The notes under the pieces are model-generated. The model was given only the letters and a program-made list of their open reading frames with translations. It had not been told where the DNA came from and ran no database searches. The translations under genes were made by a program, and so were the position numbers. DNA of 64,000 nucleotides, taken from positions 372,001 to 436,000 of the forward strand of contig NZ_DF968183.1 of assembly GCF_001192835.1 (NCBI RefSeq). The letters are read 5' to 3'. Position 1 is the stretch's first letter. Each line of letters begins with the position of its first letter. This document shows, in pieces, positions 1 to 8,542 of the stretch. The stretch is from Lentimicrobium saccharophilum. GTDB taxonomy: Bacteria > Bacteroidota > Bacteroidia > Bacteroidales > Lentimicrobiaceae.

Positions 1-488
1 GCCGGAAGTACGGTAGGCTCTTCCAGTGAATCATCAAAGTTCAGCTGAAAATCAACAGTATCCTTGTTGATATCCGACAACATTTCCTCAGCTATTTTTC
101 TGAGTCTTGCTTCGGTATAACGCATGGCAGCCGGGCTGTCACCGTCAATGGATCCGAAGTTTCCCTGTCCGTCTACCAGGGGATAACGTAACGACCAGTC
201 CTGCGCCATCCTTACCATGGCATCATACACAGAGCTATCGCCATGGGGATGATACTTACCAAGCACCTCCCCTACTATTCTTGCACTTTTTTTATAGGGC
301 CGGTTCGACAGTACTCCGAGGTCGAGCATTCCGAACAATACCCTGCGGTGAACCGGTTTAAGTCCGTCGCGGACATCGGGCAAAGCCCTTGAAACAATCA
401 CCGACATCGAATAATCGATGTAGGCTGATTTCATTTGGTTCTCAATGTTTACTTTGACAATTTTTTCTTCACCAGCTTGATTTTCCAT
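1..488 (-). CDS. gyrA: DNA gyrase subunit A, N-terminal part (runs off the window)
   Basis: Type II topoisomerase subunit that cuts and rejoins DNA during ATP-driven negative supercoiling with GyrB. About 162 N-terminal codons are present, read leftward from the ATG at 486-488; the rest lies outside the window. The translation has the helix-turn-helix and active-site region of GyrA/Par[11 protein letters not shown] around residues 80-89, and [10 protein letters not shown] with the catalytic tyrosine at residue 124. The quinolone-resistance positions are wild type (Ser85 and Asp89, equal to E. coli Ser83 and Asp87). ParC is a weaker alternative, because only the shared N-terminus is visible. 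A near-consensus -7 box on the minus strand (538-545) lies about 50 bp upstream. Confidence 0.93.
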   Translation of the reverse strand, partial: MENQAGEEKIVKVNIENQMKSAYIDYSMSVIVSRALPDVRDGLKPVHRRVLFGMLDLGVLSNRPYKKSARIVGEVLGKYHPHGDSSVYDAMVRMAQDWSLRYPLVDGQGNFGSIDGDSPAAMRYTEARLRKIAEEMLSDINKDTVDFQLNFDDSLEEPTVLP

Positions 489-537
489 CATTTAGCATAT
501 TCCAGATTAACGAAACAATACCCTTTGAAAAGGGATA

Positions 538-545
538 CGAAGGTA
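538..545 (-). promoter_or_regulatory. Candidate -7 promoter box for gyrA
   Basis: On the minus strand this reads TACCTTCG, one mismatch from the Bacteroidota -7 consensus TAnnTTTG. It would give a leader of about 45 nt before the gyrA ATG. No clear -33 TTTG was found, so this is tentative. Confidence 0.4.
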
Positions 546-692
546 CATTTTTTTTGCTTCCGAAGCACACCGGAATTGCCGAAATTCCCCATATATTACC
601 AACAATGATTTGTTCATAAATAAAAACGGCATTGTATTTGATCATCCTATCCGGAATCTGGTGGTTTTGTTGTTGCTTTATGTTTGATGTTG

Positions 693-724
693 CTTGCTTT
701 ACAAGGATTTTAGCAGTAATTTTG
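693..724 (+). promoter_or_regulatory. clpC promoter, -33/-7 type of Bacteroidota
   Basis: CTTG at 693-696 is followed after 20 nt by TAATTTTG at 717-724, which fits TTTG-N19-21-TAnnTTTG. It predicts a leader of about 100 nt for clpC. No CtsR-like or CIRCE repeat was seen between it and the ATG. Confidence 0.7.
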
Positions 725-831
725 AAGACATAACGGAAACTTCCGGAAATAATTTTTGTTATTTAACAGAATTGAAAACCAAGTCCTTTAAGCGAAGAAG
801 CCAAAAAGGATTTTAAATACGACTTATAGCA

Positions 832-3381
832 ATGGAAGCTAAATTTTCACAGCGGGTGAAGGATGTACTGACATATAGCCGGGAAGAATCCCTGCGTCTC
901 GGAAACGATTATATCGGTGTTGAGCATTTGCTTCTCGGTATTATCCGTGAAGGCGAAGGCATGGCAATCCAGATTCTTAACCTTTTGGGTGTTGACACCA
1001 ATGAAGTGCGCCGTACTATTGAGAAGGCCATCGGAAAAACTGTTGCCCGTGACAAATCGGCAGAGAACCTGCCACTGGTTAAACAGGCAGAGAGGGCGCT
1101 CAAACTGACGTACCTTGAAGCAAAAATGTTCAATAGTGAGCTGATCGGAACGGAACATCTTCTGCTGGCCATTTTAAAAGACGAAGATAACCTGGTTACC
1201 ACTACATTGGGCAAGTATGGTGTGGATTATGATTCTGTCAGGGATGAGCTTAAATCAATCATGAGCAATGATGAGCGCAAAACATTTGAGGAGCCCACTG
1301 CAGAATTACCGGGCAGTTCCTCTGATGATGATGCCGAAGAAGGCCGGGGTTACGGAGGTGCCAAGAAAGTGGCTGACTCGAAATCAAAAACCCCTGTCCT
1401 GGACAATTTTGGCAGGGATCTGACAAAAGCGGCTGAAGAAGGCCGGCTTGACCCGATTGTCGGAAGGGAAAAGGAACTGGAGCGGATAGCCCAGATTCTC
1501 AGCCGCAGGAAGAAGAATAATCCCATCCTTATCGGAGAACCAGGTGTCGGAAAGTCAGCCATTGCCGAAGGGCTTGCGCTGCGGATAATCGCCCGTAAGG
1601 TCTCGCGGGTACTCTTCAACAAACGGATTTTCACCCTTGACCTTGCTTCGCTGGTAGCAGGTACCAAATACCGTGGCCAGTTCGAAGAGCGGATGAAGGC
1701 CGTGTTGAATGAACTGGAGAAAAACCGGGACATTATCCTGTTTATTGATGAAATTCACACCATCGTCGGCGCCGGTAACGCTTCCGGTTCGCTGGATGCC
1801 TCCAATATGTTCAAGCCTGCCCTGGCAAGGGGCGAAATCCAGTGCATTGGTGCAACTACGCTGGATGAATACCGGCAGTATATTGAAAAAGACGGTGCCC
1901 TGGAACGGAGGTTTCAGAAGATTCTGGTTGATCCCACATCGATTGAAGAAACGGTTGAGATCCTTAACAACATCAAGGAGAAATATGAAGACCACCACCT
2001 GGTGAAGTATTCTCAGGAGGCCATAAAAGCCTGTGTTTCGCTTACCAACCGTTATCTCACTGACAGATACCTTCCCGACAAGGCAATAGATGCGCTTGAC
2101 GAAGCCGGGGCCAGGGTACACATCACCAACATGCAGGTGCCGGTTGAAATCCTTGACCTGGAAACGCGTATCGAAGAGGTTAAATTGCTCAAGAACAAGG
2201 CCATTCACAGCCAGAAGTTTGAAGAAGCTGCCAAATTCCGCGATTCGGAGCGCAAGTTGCTGATTGAACTGGAGTCTGCCAAGCGACGTTGGGAAGAAGA
2301 TTCAAAGATCCACCGGATTGAAGTGTCCGAGGACAATGTTGCCGAGGTGGTTGCCATGATGACCGGTGTACCGGTGCAGCGGATCGCCCAGAATGAAAGC
2401 GACAGGCTGTTACACATGGAAGATGATCTTGCCGGAGCAGTGATTGGTCAGAATGAGGCGATTAAAAAAGTCGTCAAAGCAATCAGGCGGAACAGGGCCG
2501 GCCTCAAAGACCCGAACAAACCTATCGGAACCTTTATTTTTCTGGGACCGACAGGGGTTGGCAAGACCCATCTGGCAAAAGTGCTTGCCAAGTATCTCTT
2601 CGACTCTGAAGACACGCTTATCAGGATTGATATGAGTGAATATATGGAGAAATTCGCGGTTTCACGTCTTGTGGGAGCGCCTCCGGGATATGTTGGTTAT
2701 GAAGAAGGTGGTCAACTGACGGAAAAAGTCAGAAGAAAACCTTACTCGATCGTGCTTCTGGATGAAATTGAAAAAGCACATCCGGATATATTCCATATTC
2801 TGCTTCAGGTGCTTGACGACGGGGTACTTACCGACAGCCTTGGACGAAGGGTTGATTTTAAAAACACCATAGTGATTATGACTTCCAACATCGGTTCAAG
2901 GCAGCTGAAGGATTTCGGTCAGGGTGTTGGATTTGCAACTTCTGCCAAACTTAGCGGAAGTTCAGCCTTTGCGCAGGGGGTAATCGAAAATGCACTCAAG
3001 CGCTCGTTTGCACCTGAATTCCTCAACCGCATTGATGACGTAATTATCTTCGATTCGCTTGAACGGGAAGATATCCATAAAATCATTGATATTGAACTGA
3101 AGAACCTTTTCAGGAGAATTGCAGATATGGGTTATGAGATGGAAGTAACCACTCCTGCCAAGGACTTCATTGTAGAGAAAGGCTGGGATGCCCAGTTTGG
3201 CGCCCGTCCGCTCAAGCGGGCCATTCAAAAGTATATTGAAGATGCCCTGGCTGAAGAAATAATCAAATCAAGACTGCATGAAGGCGACAGGATACTTATT
3301 GACTATGAAGAGAATTCGCCGGAATTGAAAATCAGCATACTGAACCCTGAAATTGAAGCCGAACTTCCCAAAGAAGGATAG
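832..3381 (+). CDS. clpC: ClpC-type AAA+ unfoldase, ATP-binding subunit of Clp protease
   Basis: Hexameric cytoplasmic unfoldase that feeds damaged or tagged proteins to ClpP. Two N-terminal Clp_N repeats (about residues 1-150) precede two AAA+ modules: Walker A GEPGVGKS at 235-242 with Walker B FIDEIH near 303, and GPTGVGKT at 572-579 with LLDEIE near 641. A UVR/middle segment lies around 425-465, which together with the length (849 aa) marks ClpC rather than ClpA or ClpB. The second module has a VGF tripeptide in the loop where ClpP-binding tripeptides occur. The gene is monocistronic, with its own promoter and a strong terminator. clpP is not in the window. Confidence 0.96.
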   Translation: MEAKFSQRVKDVLTYSREESLRLGNDYIGVEHLLLGIIREGEGMAIQILNLLGVDTNEVRRTIEKAIGKTVARDKSAENLPLVKQAERALKLTYLEAKMFNSELIGTEHLLLAILKDEDNLVTTTLGKYGVDYDSVRDELKSIMSNDERKTFEEPTAELPGSSSDDDAEEGRGYGGAKKVADSKSKTPVLDNFGRDLTKAAEEGRLDPIVGREKELERIAQILSRRKKNNPILIGEPGVGKSAIAEGLALRIIARKVSRVLFNKRIFTLDLASLVAGTKYRGQFEERMKAVLNELEKNRDIILFIDEIHTIVGAGNASGSLDASNMFKPALARGEIQCIGATTLDEYRQYIEKDGALERRFQKILVDPTSIEETVEILNNIKEKYEDHHLVKYSQEAIKACVSLTNRYLTDRYLPDKAIDALDEAGARVHITNMQVPVEILDLETRIEEVKLLKNKAIHSQKFEEAAKFRDSERKLLIELESAKRRWEEDSKIHRIEVSEDNVAEVVAMMTGVPVQRIAQNESDRLLHMEDDLAGAVIGQNEAIKKVVKAIRRNRAGLKDPNKPIGTFIFLGPTGVGKTHLAKVLAKYLFDSEDTLIRIDMSEYMEKFAVSRLVGAPPGYVGYEEGGQLTEKVRRKPYSIVLLDEIEKAHPDIFHILLQVLDDGVLTDSLGRRVDFKNTIVIMTSNIGSRQLKDFGQGVGFATSAKLSGSSAFAQGVIENALKRSFAPEFLNRIDDVIIFDSLEREDIHKIIDIELKNLFRRIADMGYEMEVTTPAKDFIVEKGWDAQFGARPLKRAIQKYIEDALAEEIIKSRLHEGDRILIDYEENSPELKISILNPEIEAELPKEG

Positions 3382-3406
3382 TTTATTTCTTCGGGTTTAA
3401 GATTCA

Positions 3407-3442
3407 GGCTGCACAATGTGAATCATGCGTGCAGCCTTTTTT
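3407..3442 (+). terminator. Rho-independent terminator of clpC
   Basis: GGCTGCAC (3407-3414) pairs with GTGCAGCC (3429-3436) and is followed by a run of six T. It lies about 25 nt after the clpC stop. Confidence 0.85.
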
Positions 3443-3603
3443 GTTATCTGATGAATCCGGAGTTGATATCCTGCATTTGTCTGAAGCTTTGCGTTGATAA
3501 GCAATTTATACTCCCGACAAGTCAACAGTATTGAAGGCATTCATTTTCATGTTAAGATTCAAGCGGAAGCCAGATCCGGGATTGTATAAGTCGTTTTATC
3601 TTT

Positions 3604-4974
3604 TCATTCATCCTTTGCGCCTGTGAAACGCTGTGAGAGTTGTTTCAGGTCAATGCCATCAAAATTTCCGGAGCTCATCATCAACAGGTTGGTGTGGTCT
3701 GTATTCAGAGAGAACAGATATAGTGCAAGTTTTTCACTATCGTTAAACACCTGAATATCATCTTTTTTAAAGGCCTTACTTATATCATCAGGAGAGAGAT
3801 CAGGAAGTTGTTTGATTTGCAAGGCATGCCTGCTGTAATAAACAATGGCAATATCGGCGCGGTCCATACAGGAACCATATTCTTCAAGAAATCCGGAACT
3901 TAAGCTGCTGTATGTATGTAACTCCATGCACGCGATCAGTTTTCGCTCAGGAAATTGATCTTTAACGGCCTGAATGGTTGCCTTCAGTTTAGACGGGCTA
4001 TGCGCAAAATCCTTGAACACTGAACATGTGTTGTTATTGCCAATACGTTCAAGCCGTTTTGAAGCGCCTGCAAATGAGCCGATTGCATTATAAAAGATGT
4101 TGCTTTCGACGCCCATGGCTTCACAAACCAGCCTTGCCCCTTCCAGGTTAAGCATGTTGTGATGACCAAAAATTTTCAGCGGGATTTCATTATTGCCGGT
4201 ATTTAAAATTGAAATGCCGTCTTTGATAAAATATTCAGGAATATTATAGGGAAGAGATTTTATACCTGTATCAACTCCGGAAGCAACAGCGGCAACTGTT
4301 TGGTCTTCGGCACAATAAATAAGCTTTCCACCGGGCATGATCTGCGATGCGAAAATCCTGAATTGTTCCACATAATTATCGAATGTGGGAAAAACATTCA
4401 CGTGATCCCAGGCAATTCCGCTGATAAGCGCGATATCCGGCTTGTATAGGTGAAATTTCGGACGGCGGTCGAGGGCAGAAGTCAGGTATTCATCGCCTTC
4501 AAAAACCATGAAAGGGGCATCTTCCGAAAGTCTGACCATTACATCAAATCCATCGAGCTGGGCTCCGACCATGAAATCAGTATCAATACCTGCATGTTTC
4601 AGCACATGGAGTATCATTGCAGTGATGGTTGTTTTACCATGGCTTCCGCCGATCACGACCCGGATTTTGTCCTTTGATTGTTCGTAAAGGTATTCAGGGT
4701 ATGAGAATATCTTCAGACCGAGCTCCCTGGCTTTCATTAGCTCAGGATTATCACCTCTGGCATGCATGCCCAGAATAATGGCATCAATGCCGGCATGAAT
4801 CTTTTCAGGAAACCAGCCCGTATCATCAGGAAGCAGTCCCGAGGCTTTAAGCCTGCTCCTGGCAGGATCAAATATTTCGTCGTCACTTCCGGTAATCTGA
4901 TATCCTTTTCTGTGAAGAGCTATTGCAAGGTTATGCATTGCAGCCCCGCCGATGGCAATAAAGTGAACATTCAT
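3604..4974 (-). CDS. mpl: UDP-MurNAc:L-Ala-gamma-D-Glu-meso-DAP ligase (murein peptide ligase)
   Basis: Mur-ligase family enzyme of peptidoglycan recycling: it joins recovered tripeptide to UDP-MurNAc with ATP. The N-terminus has the MurC-like Rossmann motif FIAIGGAAMHNLA and the ATP loop GGSHGKTTITAM follows near residue 110; the length (456 aa) fits Mpl. MurC is excluded mainly by the Mpl-like N-terminus (MNVHFIAIGG). An upstream in-frame ATG at 4995 falls inside a good -7 box (4993-5000), so the start at 4974 is preferred. It is divergent from the MBL-fold gene. No other recycling gene lies next to it. Confidence 0.9.
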   Translation of the reverse strand: MNVHFIAIGGAAMHNLAIALHRKGYQITGSDDEIFDPARSRLKASGLLPDDTGWFPEKIHAGIDAIILGMHARGDNPELMKARELGLKIFSYPEYLYEQSKDKIRVVIGGSHGKTTITAMILHVLKHAGIDTDFMVGAQLDGFDVMVRLSEDAPFMVFEGDEYLTSALDRRPKFHLYKPDIALISGIAWDHVNVFPTFDNYVEQFRIFASQIMPGGKLIYCAEDQTVAAVASGVDTGIKSLPYNIPEYFIKDGISILNTGNNEIPLKIFGHHNMLNLEGARLVCEAMGVESNIFYNAIGSFAGASKRLERIGNNNTCSVFKDFAHSPSKLKATIQAVKDQFPERKLIACMELHTYSSLSSGFLEEYGSCMDRADIAIVYYSRHALQIKQLPDLSPDDISKAFKKDDIQVFNDSEKLALYLFSLNTDHTNLLMMSSGNFDGIDLKQLSQRFTGAKDE

Positions 4975-4992
4975 GATGCAGGGATTAACGGA

Positions 4993-5000
4993 CAAAAATA
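4993..5000 (-). promoter_or_regulatory. -7 box of mpl, which decides its start codon
   Basis: The minus strand reads TATTTTTG, a perfect TAnnTTTG. Transcription would begin near 4988, downstream of the upstream ATG at 4995, so translation must start at 4974. Confidence 0.6.
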
Positions 5001-5067
5001 ATCAAATATGCCGGGGATTACAGCCGGAAGTTACATTTTATAAAATGACGGATAGGGTCAAATGTAC

Positions 5068-5075
5068 TATTTTTG
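5068..5075 (+). promoter_or_regulatory. -7 box of the MBL-cysH pair
   Basis: TATTTTTG matches TAnnTTTG exactly. With a start site near 5081 the leader is very short (4-13 nt) for the ATGs at 5085 and 5094. Confidence 0.6.
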
Positions 5076-5093
5076 CTTTCCTAAATGATTTCT

Positions 5094-5936
5094 ATGAAAC
5101 TCACGCCGATAGAAGCGGATTACTGGATGATGGATGGCGGTGTGGCATTCGGGGTTGTGCCCAAGAGCCTCTGGACAAAAGTTTATCCGGAAGACCGGGA
5201 TAACCTGATAAGGATCACCACCCGATGTCTGCTGATACAGACCGGAAGCAGGAATATCCTTATTGATACCGGAATGGGAGATAAACGCGGGGATAAATAC
5301 TATTCATACAAATATCGTTTCGGCGAGTCCGGTCTGATTAAGCCCCTGGCAAAGGCAGGCCTCTCCCCTGCCGATATTACAGATATTCTGTTCACTCATC
5401 TGCACGATGACCATGTTGGTGGGGCAACCTTTGTGAATGAGGTCGGAAAGGTTGAGGAATTTTTCAAAAATGCGGTTTACTGGTGTTCCGCCTTACATTG
5501 GGCGTGGTCGAAAAATTCAAACAAGCGTGAATCCGCCGCTTACTTCAGCGATAATCTTGAACCATTGGAAAAATCAGGGCGCCTGAGACTGATCGAAAAA
5601 GAAGGGGAATGGATTGAAGGGATCTCCCTTCGGATATTCAGTGGTCACACAAGGGGGCAAATGATTCCGGTGATCGACACCGGCAAAGCGAAGGTGGTTT
5701 TTGCCGGCGATTTTATTCCTACTTTATCCTACATCCCCATTCCCTATGTGCCTGCGGTTGATATTGAACCATTGTTAAGCATGACGGAAAAGGAAAGCTT
5801 CCTCGAAGAAGCGCTGAAAAACGATTACATCCTTTTCTTCGAGCATGATTATTATCATGAAGCATGCAGACTTGCTGCTGGGAAAAAAGGTGTGGAAGCG
5901 GGTGAATTAATTAAGATTACTCATTTGAACAGCTAA
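5094..5936 (+). CDS. MBL-fold metallo-hydrolase
   Basis: Metallo-beta-lactamase-fold hydrolase, probably a dinuclear zinc enzyme in the cytoplasm; the substrate is unknown. The metal motif HxHxDH is clear in THLHDDHVGG (about residues 102-111), with a later His in SGHTRGQM, an Asp in FAGDFIP and a final His in FEHDYYHE. The length (280 aa) and the start MKLTPIEADYW are typical of the group annotated as AHL-lactonase-like MBL hydrolases, but lactonase activity is not shown here. An ATG nine bases upstream (5085) is possible. The stop is only 11 nt before cysH, so the two are probably co-transcribed, which hints at a sulfur-related role without proving it. Confidence 0.85.
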   Translation: MKLTPIEADYWMMDGGVAFGVVPKSLWTKVYPEDRDNLIRITTRCLLIQTGSRNILIDTGMGDKRGDKYYSYKYRFGESGLIKPLAKAGLSPADITDILFTHLHDDHVGGATFVNEVGKVEEFFKNAVYWCSALHWAWSKNSNKRESAAYFSDNLEPLEKSGRLRLIEKEGEWIEGISLRIFSGHTRGQMIPVIDTGKAKVVFAGDFIPTLSYIPIPYVPAVDIEPLLSMTEKESFLEEALKNDYILFFEHDYYHEACRLAAGKKGVEAGELIKITHLNS

Positions 5937-5947
5937 AACATATTCTC

Positions 5948-6658
5948 ATGAATCAAAAGGAGAAAGCCGCCGCAATAAACCGGCAATTGTCCGGAAAAAC
6001 CGCTGAAGAAGTACTGCACTGGTTTCTATCGGGGAATGCCGGAGAAACAGCATTCTCTACCAGCCTTGGCGCGGAGGATCAGGTGATTACTCACATGATT
6101 TCTGAAAGCAGATTACCGGTCAGGATATTTACCCTCGACACAGGTCGATTATTCCCTGAAACTTATGATCTGATTGATCTGACTTCAAAAAAGTATGGTA
6201 TCAATCTCGAGATCATGTTTCCGGATGCTACTGAGGTAGAAGACATGGTAAGGTCGAAAGGGATCAATCTTTTTTATGAAAGCGTCGAAAACCGGAAATT
6301 GTGTTGTCAACTCAGGAAGATTCACCCGTTGAAACGCGCCTTTGCAGGTCTTGATGCATGGATTTGCGGACTGAGAAGAGAACAATCGGTGACCAGGAAA
6401 GATTTGCAACTTGTTGAATGGGATGAAGGTAATGGACTTATTAAAGTAAATCCGCTGATTGACTGGACAGAAAAAATGGTTTGGGATTATATCCGTAATC
6501 ATCATGTCCCCTATAACAAACTGCATGATCAGGGCTTTCCGAGTATTGGCTGCCAGCCCTGTACCAGGGCTGTGATGCAGGGTGAAGATGTACGCGCCGG
6601 CCGTTGGTGGTGGGAAAATCCCGAATCAAGGGAGTGCGGTCTTCACAAAAGAGACTAA
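5948..6658 (+). CDS. cysH: Adenylyl-sulfate (APS/PAPS) reductase, CysH family
   Basis: Reduces activated sulfate (APS or PAPS) to sulfite in assimilatory sulfate reduction, using thioredoxin. The substrate-binding start (FSTSLGAEDQVI) and the LDTGRLFPETY strand are typical. The paired cysteines in LCCQLRK (about residue 119) and the CxxC in GCQPCTRA (about 201) form the [4Fe-4S] site that marks the APS-type enzyme, and the C-terminal ECGLH holds the catalytic cysteine. So the sequence favours APS reductase over PAPS reductase. cysD/cysN and sulfite reductase are not in the window. It follows the MBL-fold gene closely and probably shares its transcript. Confidence 0.92.
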   Translation: MNQKEKAAAINRQLSGKTAEEVLHWFLSGNAGETAFSTSLGAEDQVITHMISESRLPVRIFTLDTGRLFPETYDLIDLTSKKYGINLEIMFPDATEVEDMVRSKGINLFYESVENRKLCCQLRKIHPLKRAFAGLDAWICGLRREQSVTRKDLQLVEWDEGNGLIKVNPLIDWTEKMVWDYIRNHHVPYNKLHDQGFPSIGCQPCTRAVMQGEDVRAGRWWWENPESRECGLHKRD

Positions 6659-6800
6659 CCCTATAACAGGTTTTCTGAAAAAGGCAATCCGGCATTATTC
6701 ATGTATTCTATTTCAACTTAGTGTCACTAATACACACTTAACGTCCATGTAATTAACAATTTAGTAACATTTACACTGCTTTTTCGAAATAAAATTTATT

Positions 6801-6808
6801 TACTTTTG
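6801..6808 (+). promoter_or_regulatory. -7 box of the glycogen-binding-domain gene
   Basis: TACTTTTG matches TAnnTTTG. A long-frame start at TTG 6806 would lie inside this box, so the ATG at 6860 is the start. Confidence 0.6.
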
Positions 6809-6859
6809 CACCCGGATTTTTTGAATCCTCAAAACAATTGTAAAACCAAATCTAACCGA

Positions 6860-7168
6860 ATGAGTATCAAGAAACAATTTCTGAAAAGCAAACCTGTATG
6901 TAAAGTCAGTTTTAAATTGCAGAAGGAACAGGTTATGCATGCCAGCCGTGTAAATGTTGTCGGTGACTTCAATAACTGGAATGAAAATTCTGATGAACTG
7001 AAACAATTGAAAGACGGTTCTTTCAGCCATACCGTTGAACTGGAAACCGGACGTGAGTATCAGTTCCGCTATGTTGCAGATGGTTCAAACTGGTTCAATG
7101 ATGATGAAGCTGACAGGTTTGTTTCAAGCGGACATGGCGATGCCCGGAATGGTGTTTTGTCGCTCTGA
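6860..7168 (+). CDS. Stand-alone glycogen-binding (CBM48/AMPK-type) domain protein
   Basis: A 102-aa cytoplasmic protein made almost only of one early-set/AMPK-type glycogen-binding domain. The typical core is visible: VNVVGDFNNWNE (about residues 35-45), then the HTVELETGREYQFRY strand pair and the W-FNDDEADRF segment. It has no catalytic domain and no signal peptide. Family knowledge suggests binding to glycogen or a partner enzyme; neither is shown here. The gene has its own promoter and terminator. Short homologues of this kind are common in Bacteroidota and usually annotated as isoamylase early-set domain proteins. Confidence 0.85.
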   Translation: MSIKKQFLKSKPVCKVSFKLQKEQVMHASRVNVVGDFNNWNENSDELKQLKDGSFSHTVELETGREYQFRYVADGSNWFNDDEADRFVSSGHGDARNGVLSL

Positions 7169-7192
7169 TAATACCTTAAATCAATCACAAAC

Positions 7193-7225
7193 GGCAGGAA
7201 TCCTGAAATGGCTCCTGCCTTTTTT
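7193..7225 (+). terminator. Rho-independent terminator after the CBM48 gene
   Basis: GGCAGGA (7193-7199) pairs with TCCTGCC (7213-7219), followed by six T. It lies 24 nt after the stop codon and also faces the end of the convergent permease gene. Confidence 0.8.
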
Positions 7226-7237
7226 ATTTCCCGGATA

Positions 7238-8458
7238 TTATTCGAAACGTAACGCTTTAACCGGTACAATAAACCTGATTACCAGGGAAGGAATCAGCAT
7301 CATAAGCAGGCAAACGGCCAGGGTTGCAAGGTTTATTATAAGAATTTCCGGCAATCCTATTGTAACCGGAACACTTGAAACAAAATAGGAATCTTCGGGT
7401 AGCGGAATAAAACCAGTCTTTTGTTGCAGGAAAATCAGACCAAGTGCTGCGGCATTGCCCCAGAGCAGGCCATATCCGGCAATGTAGCCGGTGGCATAAA
7501 TAAATATTTTTCTGATACTGCCGGTTTCGGCACCGAGGGCTTTCAATAAACCGATGTCCCTGGTGTGTTCAAGGATCAGGATCAACAGGGTGGAAATTAC
7601 AGTTATTCCTGAAACCAGGGCCATCAGCACCAGAATAATTAAGACGTTGATATCCTGTATCTCAATCCAGTCAAAAATCTGCGGGTAAAGTTGCTTTATG
7701 GTCTGGGTGTTGAGTTTATAGCTGACTGTATTGTAAATCTGATCCGTGATCTTTTCAATATCCGAAAACCTGTCGAGTTTGATTTCCACCCCTGAGACCA
7801 CTGCGCTGTCCCATTGATTCAGCCGCTGAATATGTCTGCTGTCGCCAAAAACATACATCTCATCAAACTCCCCCAACCCAGTGTCGTAAATGCCGCTGAT
7901 CCTGAATTTTCGGCCCCTAGCTGTATTGTCAATGATAAAGTACATGCGCAGATCGTCACCCGGGGCAAAGCCAAGCAAGCGTGCAATCCGGGAAGAAATC
8001 AGCACATCCCCTGATGGCTCATCCGTGCTGAGGTCGGGCAGTTGCCCGGAAACCAGTTTTTCGCTGAAAAAAGACCAGTCATAGGAAGATTCCACCCCTT
8101 TGAGCACAACTCCGTGAATTTCTTGTTCTGTTTTTATAATCCCGGCTTTGAGGCAGAACGGGTGAACGCCGGCCACCCCAGGGATATCAGCAATTTCTTC
8201 AATAGAAACATCCTGAAGGTATATGGGAGAAGGCTCAAACGAATTATTCGAATCGAAAGCGGTAACCTGGATGTGCGCCCCGAAACCGGCAACCTTATCC
8301 CTGACCTGCTTCTGAAAACCCTGTAGGATGGCAACGCTGATCAACATCACAGTAAGTCCGAGCGAGATACCTGCAATGGATACCTTAATAATGGGCCTCG
8401 AAAAAGAGTCTCCTTTTTTTGACCGGATGCGCCGGCTGATAAAATATTCGAAATTCAA
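7238..8458 (-). CDS. ABC transporter permease of the LolC/LolE (lipoprotein-releasing) type
   Basis: Inner-membrane permease of the MacB/FtsX fold, likely to help release lipoproteins to the outer membrane. The N-terminal cytoplasmic start (FEYFISRRI) and first membrane helix (about residues 26-48) are followed by a large periplasmic domain and three C-terminal helices (about 270-295, 315-340, 365-395), the standard topology. The length (406 aa) is normal. The ATPase (LolD) is not adjacent, as is common in Bacteroidota. A minus-strand -7 box (8476-8483) sits just upstream, back to back with the promoter of the NamZ-like gene. Another MacB/FtsX-type export role cannot be excluded. Confidence 0.85.
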   Translation of the reverse strand: MNFEYFISRRIRSKKGDSFSRPIIKVSIAGISLGLTVMLISVAILQGFQKQVRDKVAGFGAHIQVTAFDSNNSFEPSPIYLQDVSIEEIADIPGVAGVHPFCLKAGIIKTEQEIHGVVLKGVESSYDWSFFSEKLVSGQLPDLSTDEPSGDVLISSRIARLLGFAPGDDLRMYFIIDNTARGRKFRISGIYDTGLGEFDEMYVFGDSRHIQRLNQWDSAVVSGVEIKLDRFSDIEKITDQIYNTVSYKLNTQTIKQLYPQIFDWIEIQDINVLIILVLMALVSGITVISTLLILILEHTRDIGLLKALGAETGSIRKIFIYATGYIAGYGLLWGNAAALGLIFLQQKTGFIPLPEDSYFVSSVPVTIGLPEILIINLATLAVCLLMMLIPSLVIRFIVPVKALRFE

Positions 8459-8475
8459 GACTTTGAAGTTTATGG

Positions 8476-8483
8476 CAAAGTTA
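8476..8483 (-). promoter_or_regulatory. -7 box of the LolC/E-type permease gene
   Basis: The minus strand reads TAACTTTG (TAnnTTTG). The predicted leader is about 12 nt. It lies only 12 bp from the opposite-facing -7 box at 8496-8503, so the two promoters probably compete for RNA polymerase. Confidence 0.6.
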
Positions 8484-8495
8484 ACGGTTTAGCAT

Positions 8496-8503
8496 TAATT
8501 TTG
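8496..8503 (+). promoter_or_regulatory. -7 box of the DUF1343 gene
   Basis: TAATTTTG matches TAnnTTTG. It predicts a leader of about 33 nt before the ATG at 8543. Confidence 0.6.
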
Positions 8504-8542
8504 TGAATTCATCTTACATTGCTGTAACTTAAACTCCCTGAC

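Larger units (their letters stand above)
489..831. other. Intergenic region between gyrA and clpC
   Basis: This divergent intergenic region holds the candidate gyrA promoter, the clpC promoter, and a small inverted repeat (CCCTTT-GA-AAAGGG, 521-534) close to the gyrA start. No ORF or RNA gene was recognised. Confidence 0.6.

Noticed and set aside
4975-4995. Longer mpl start at 4995
   Set aside because: It falls within the -7 box, so it would lie upstream of the transcription start; the family start MNVHF is at 4974.
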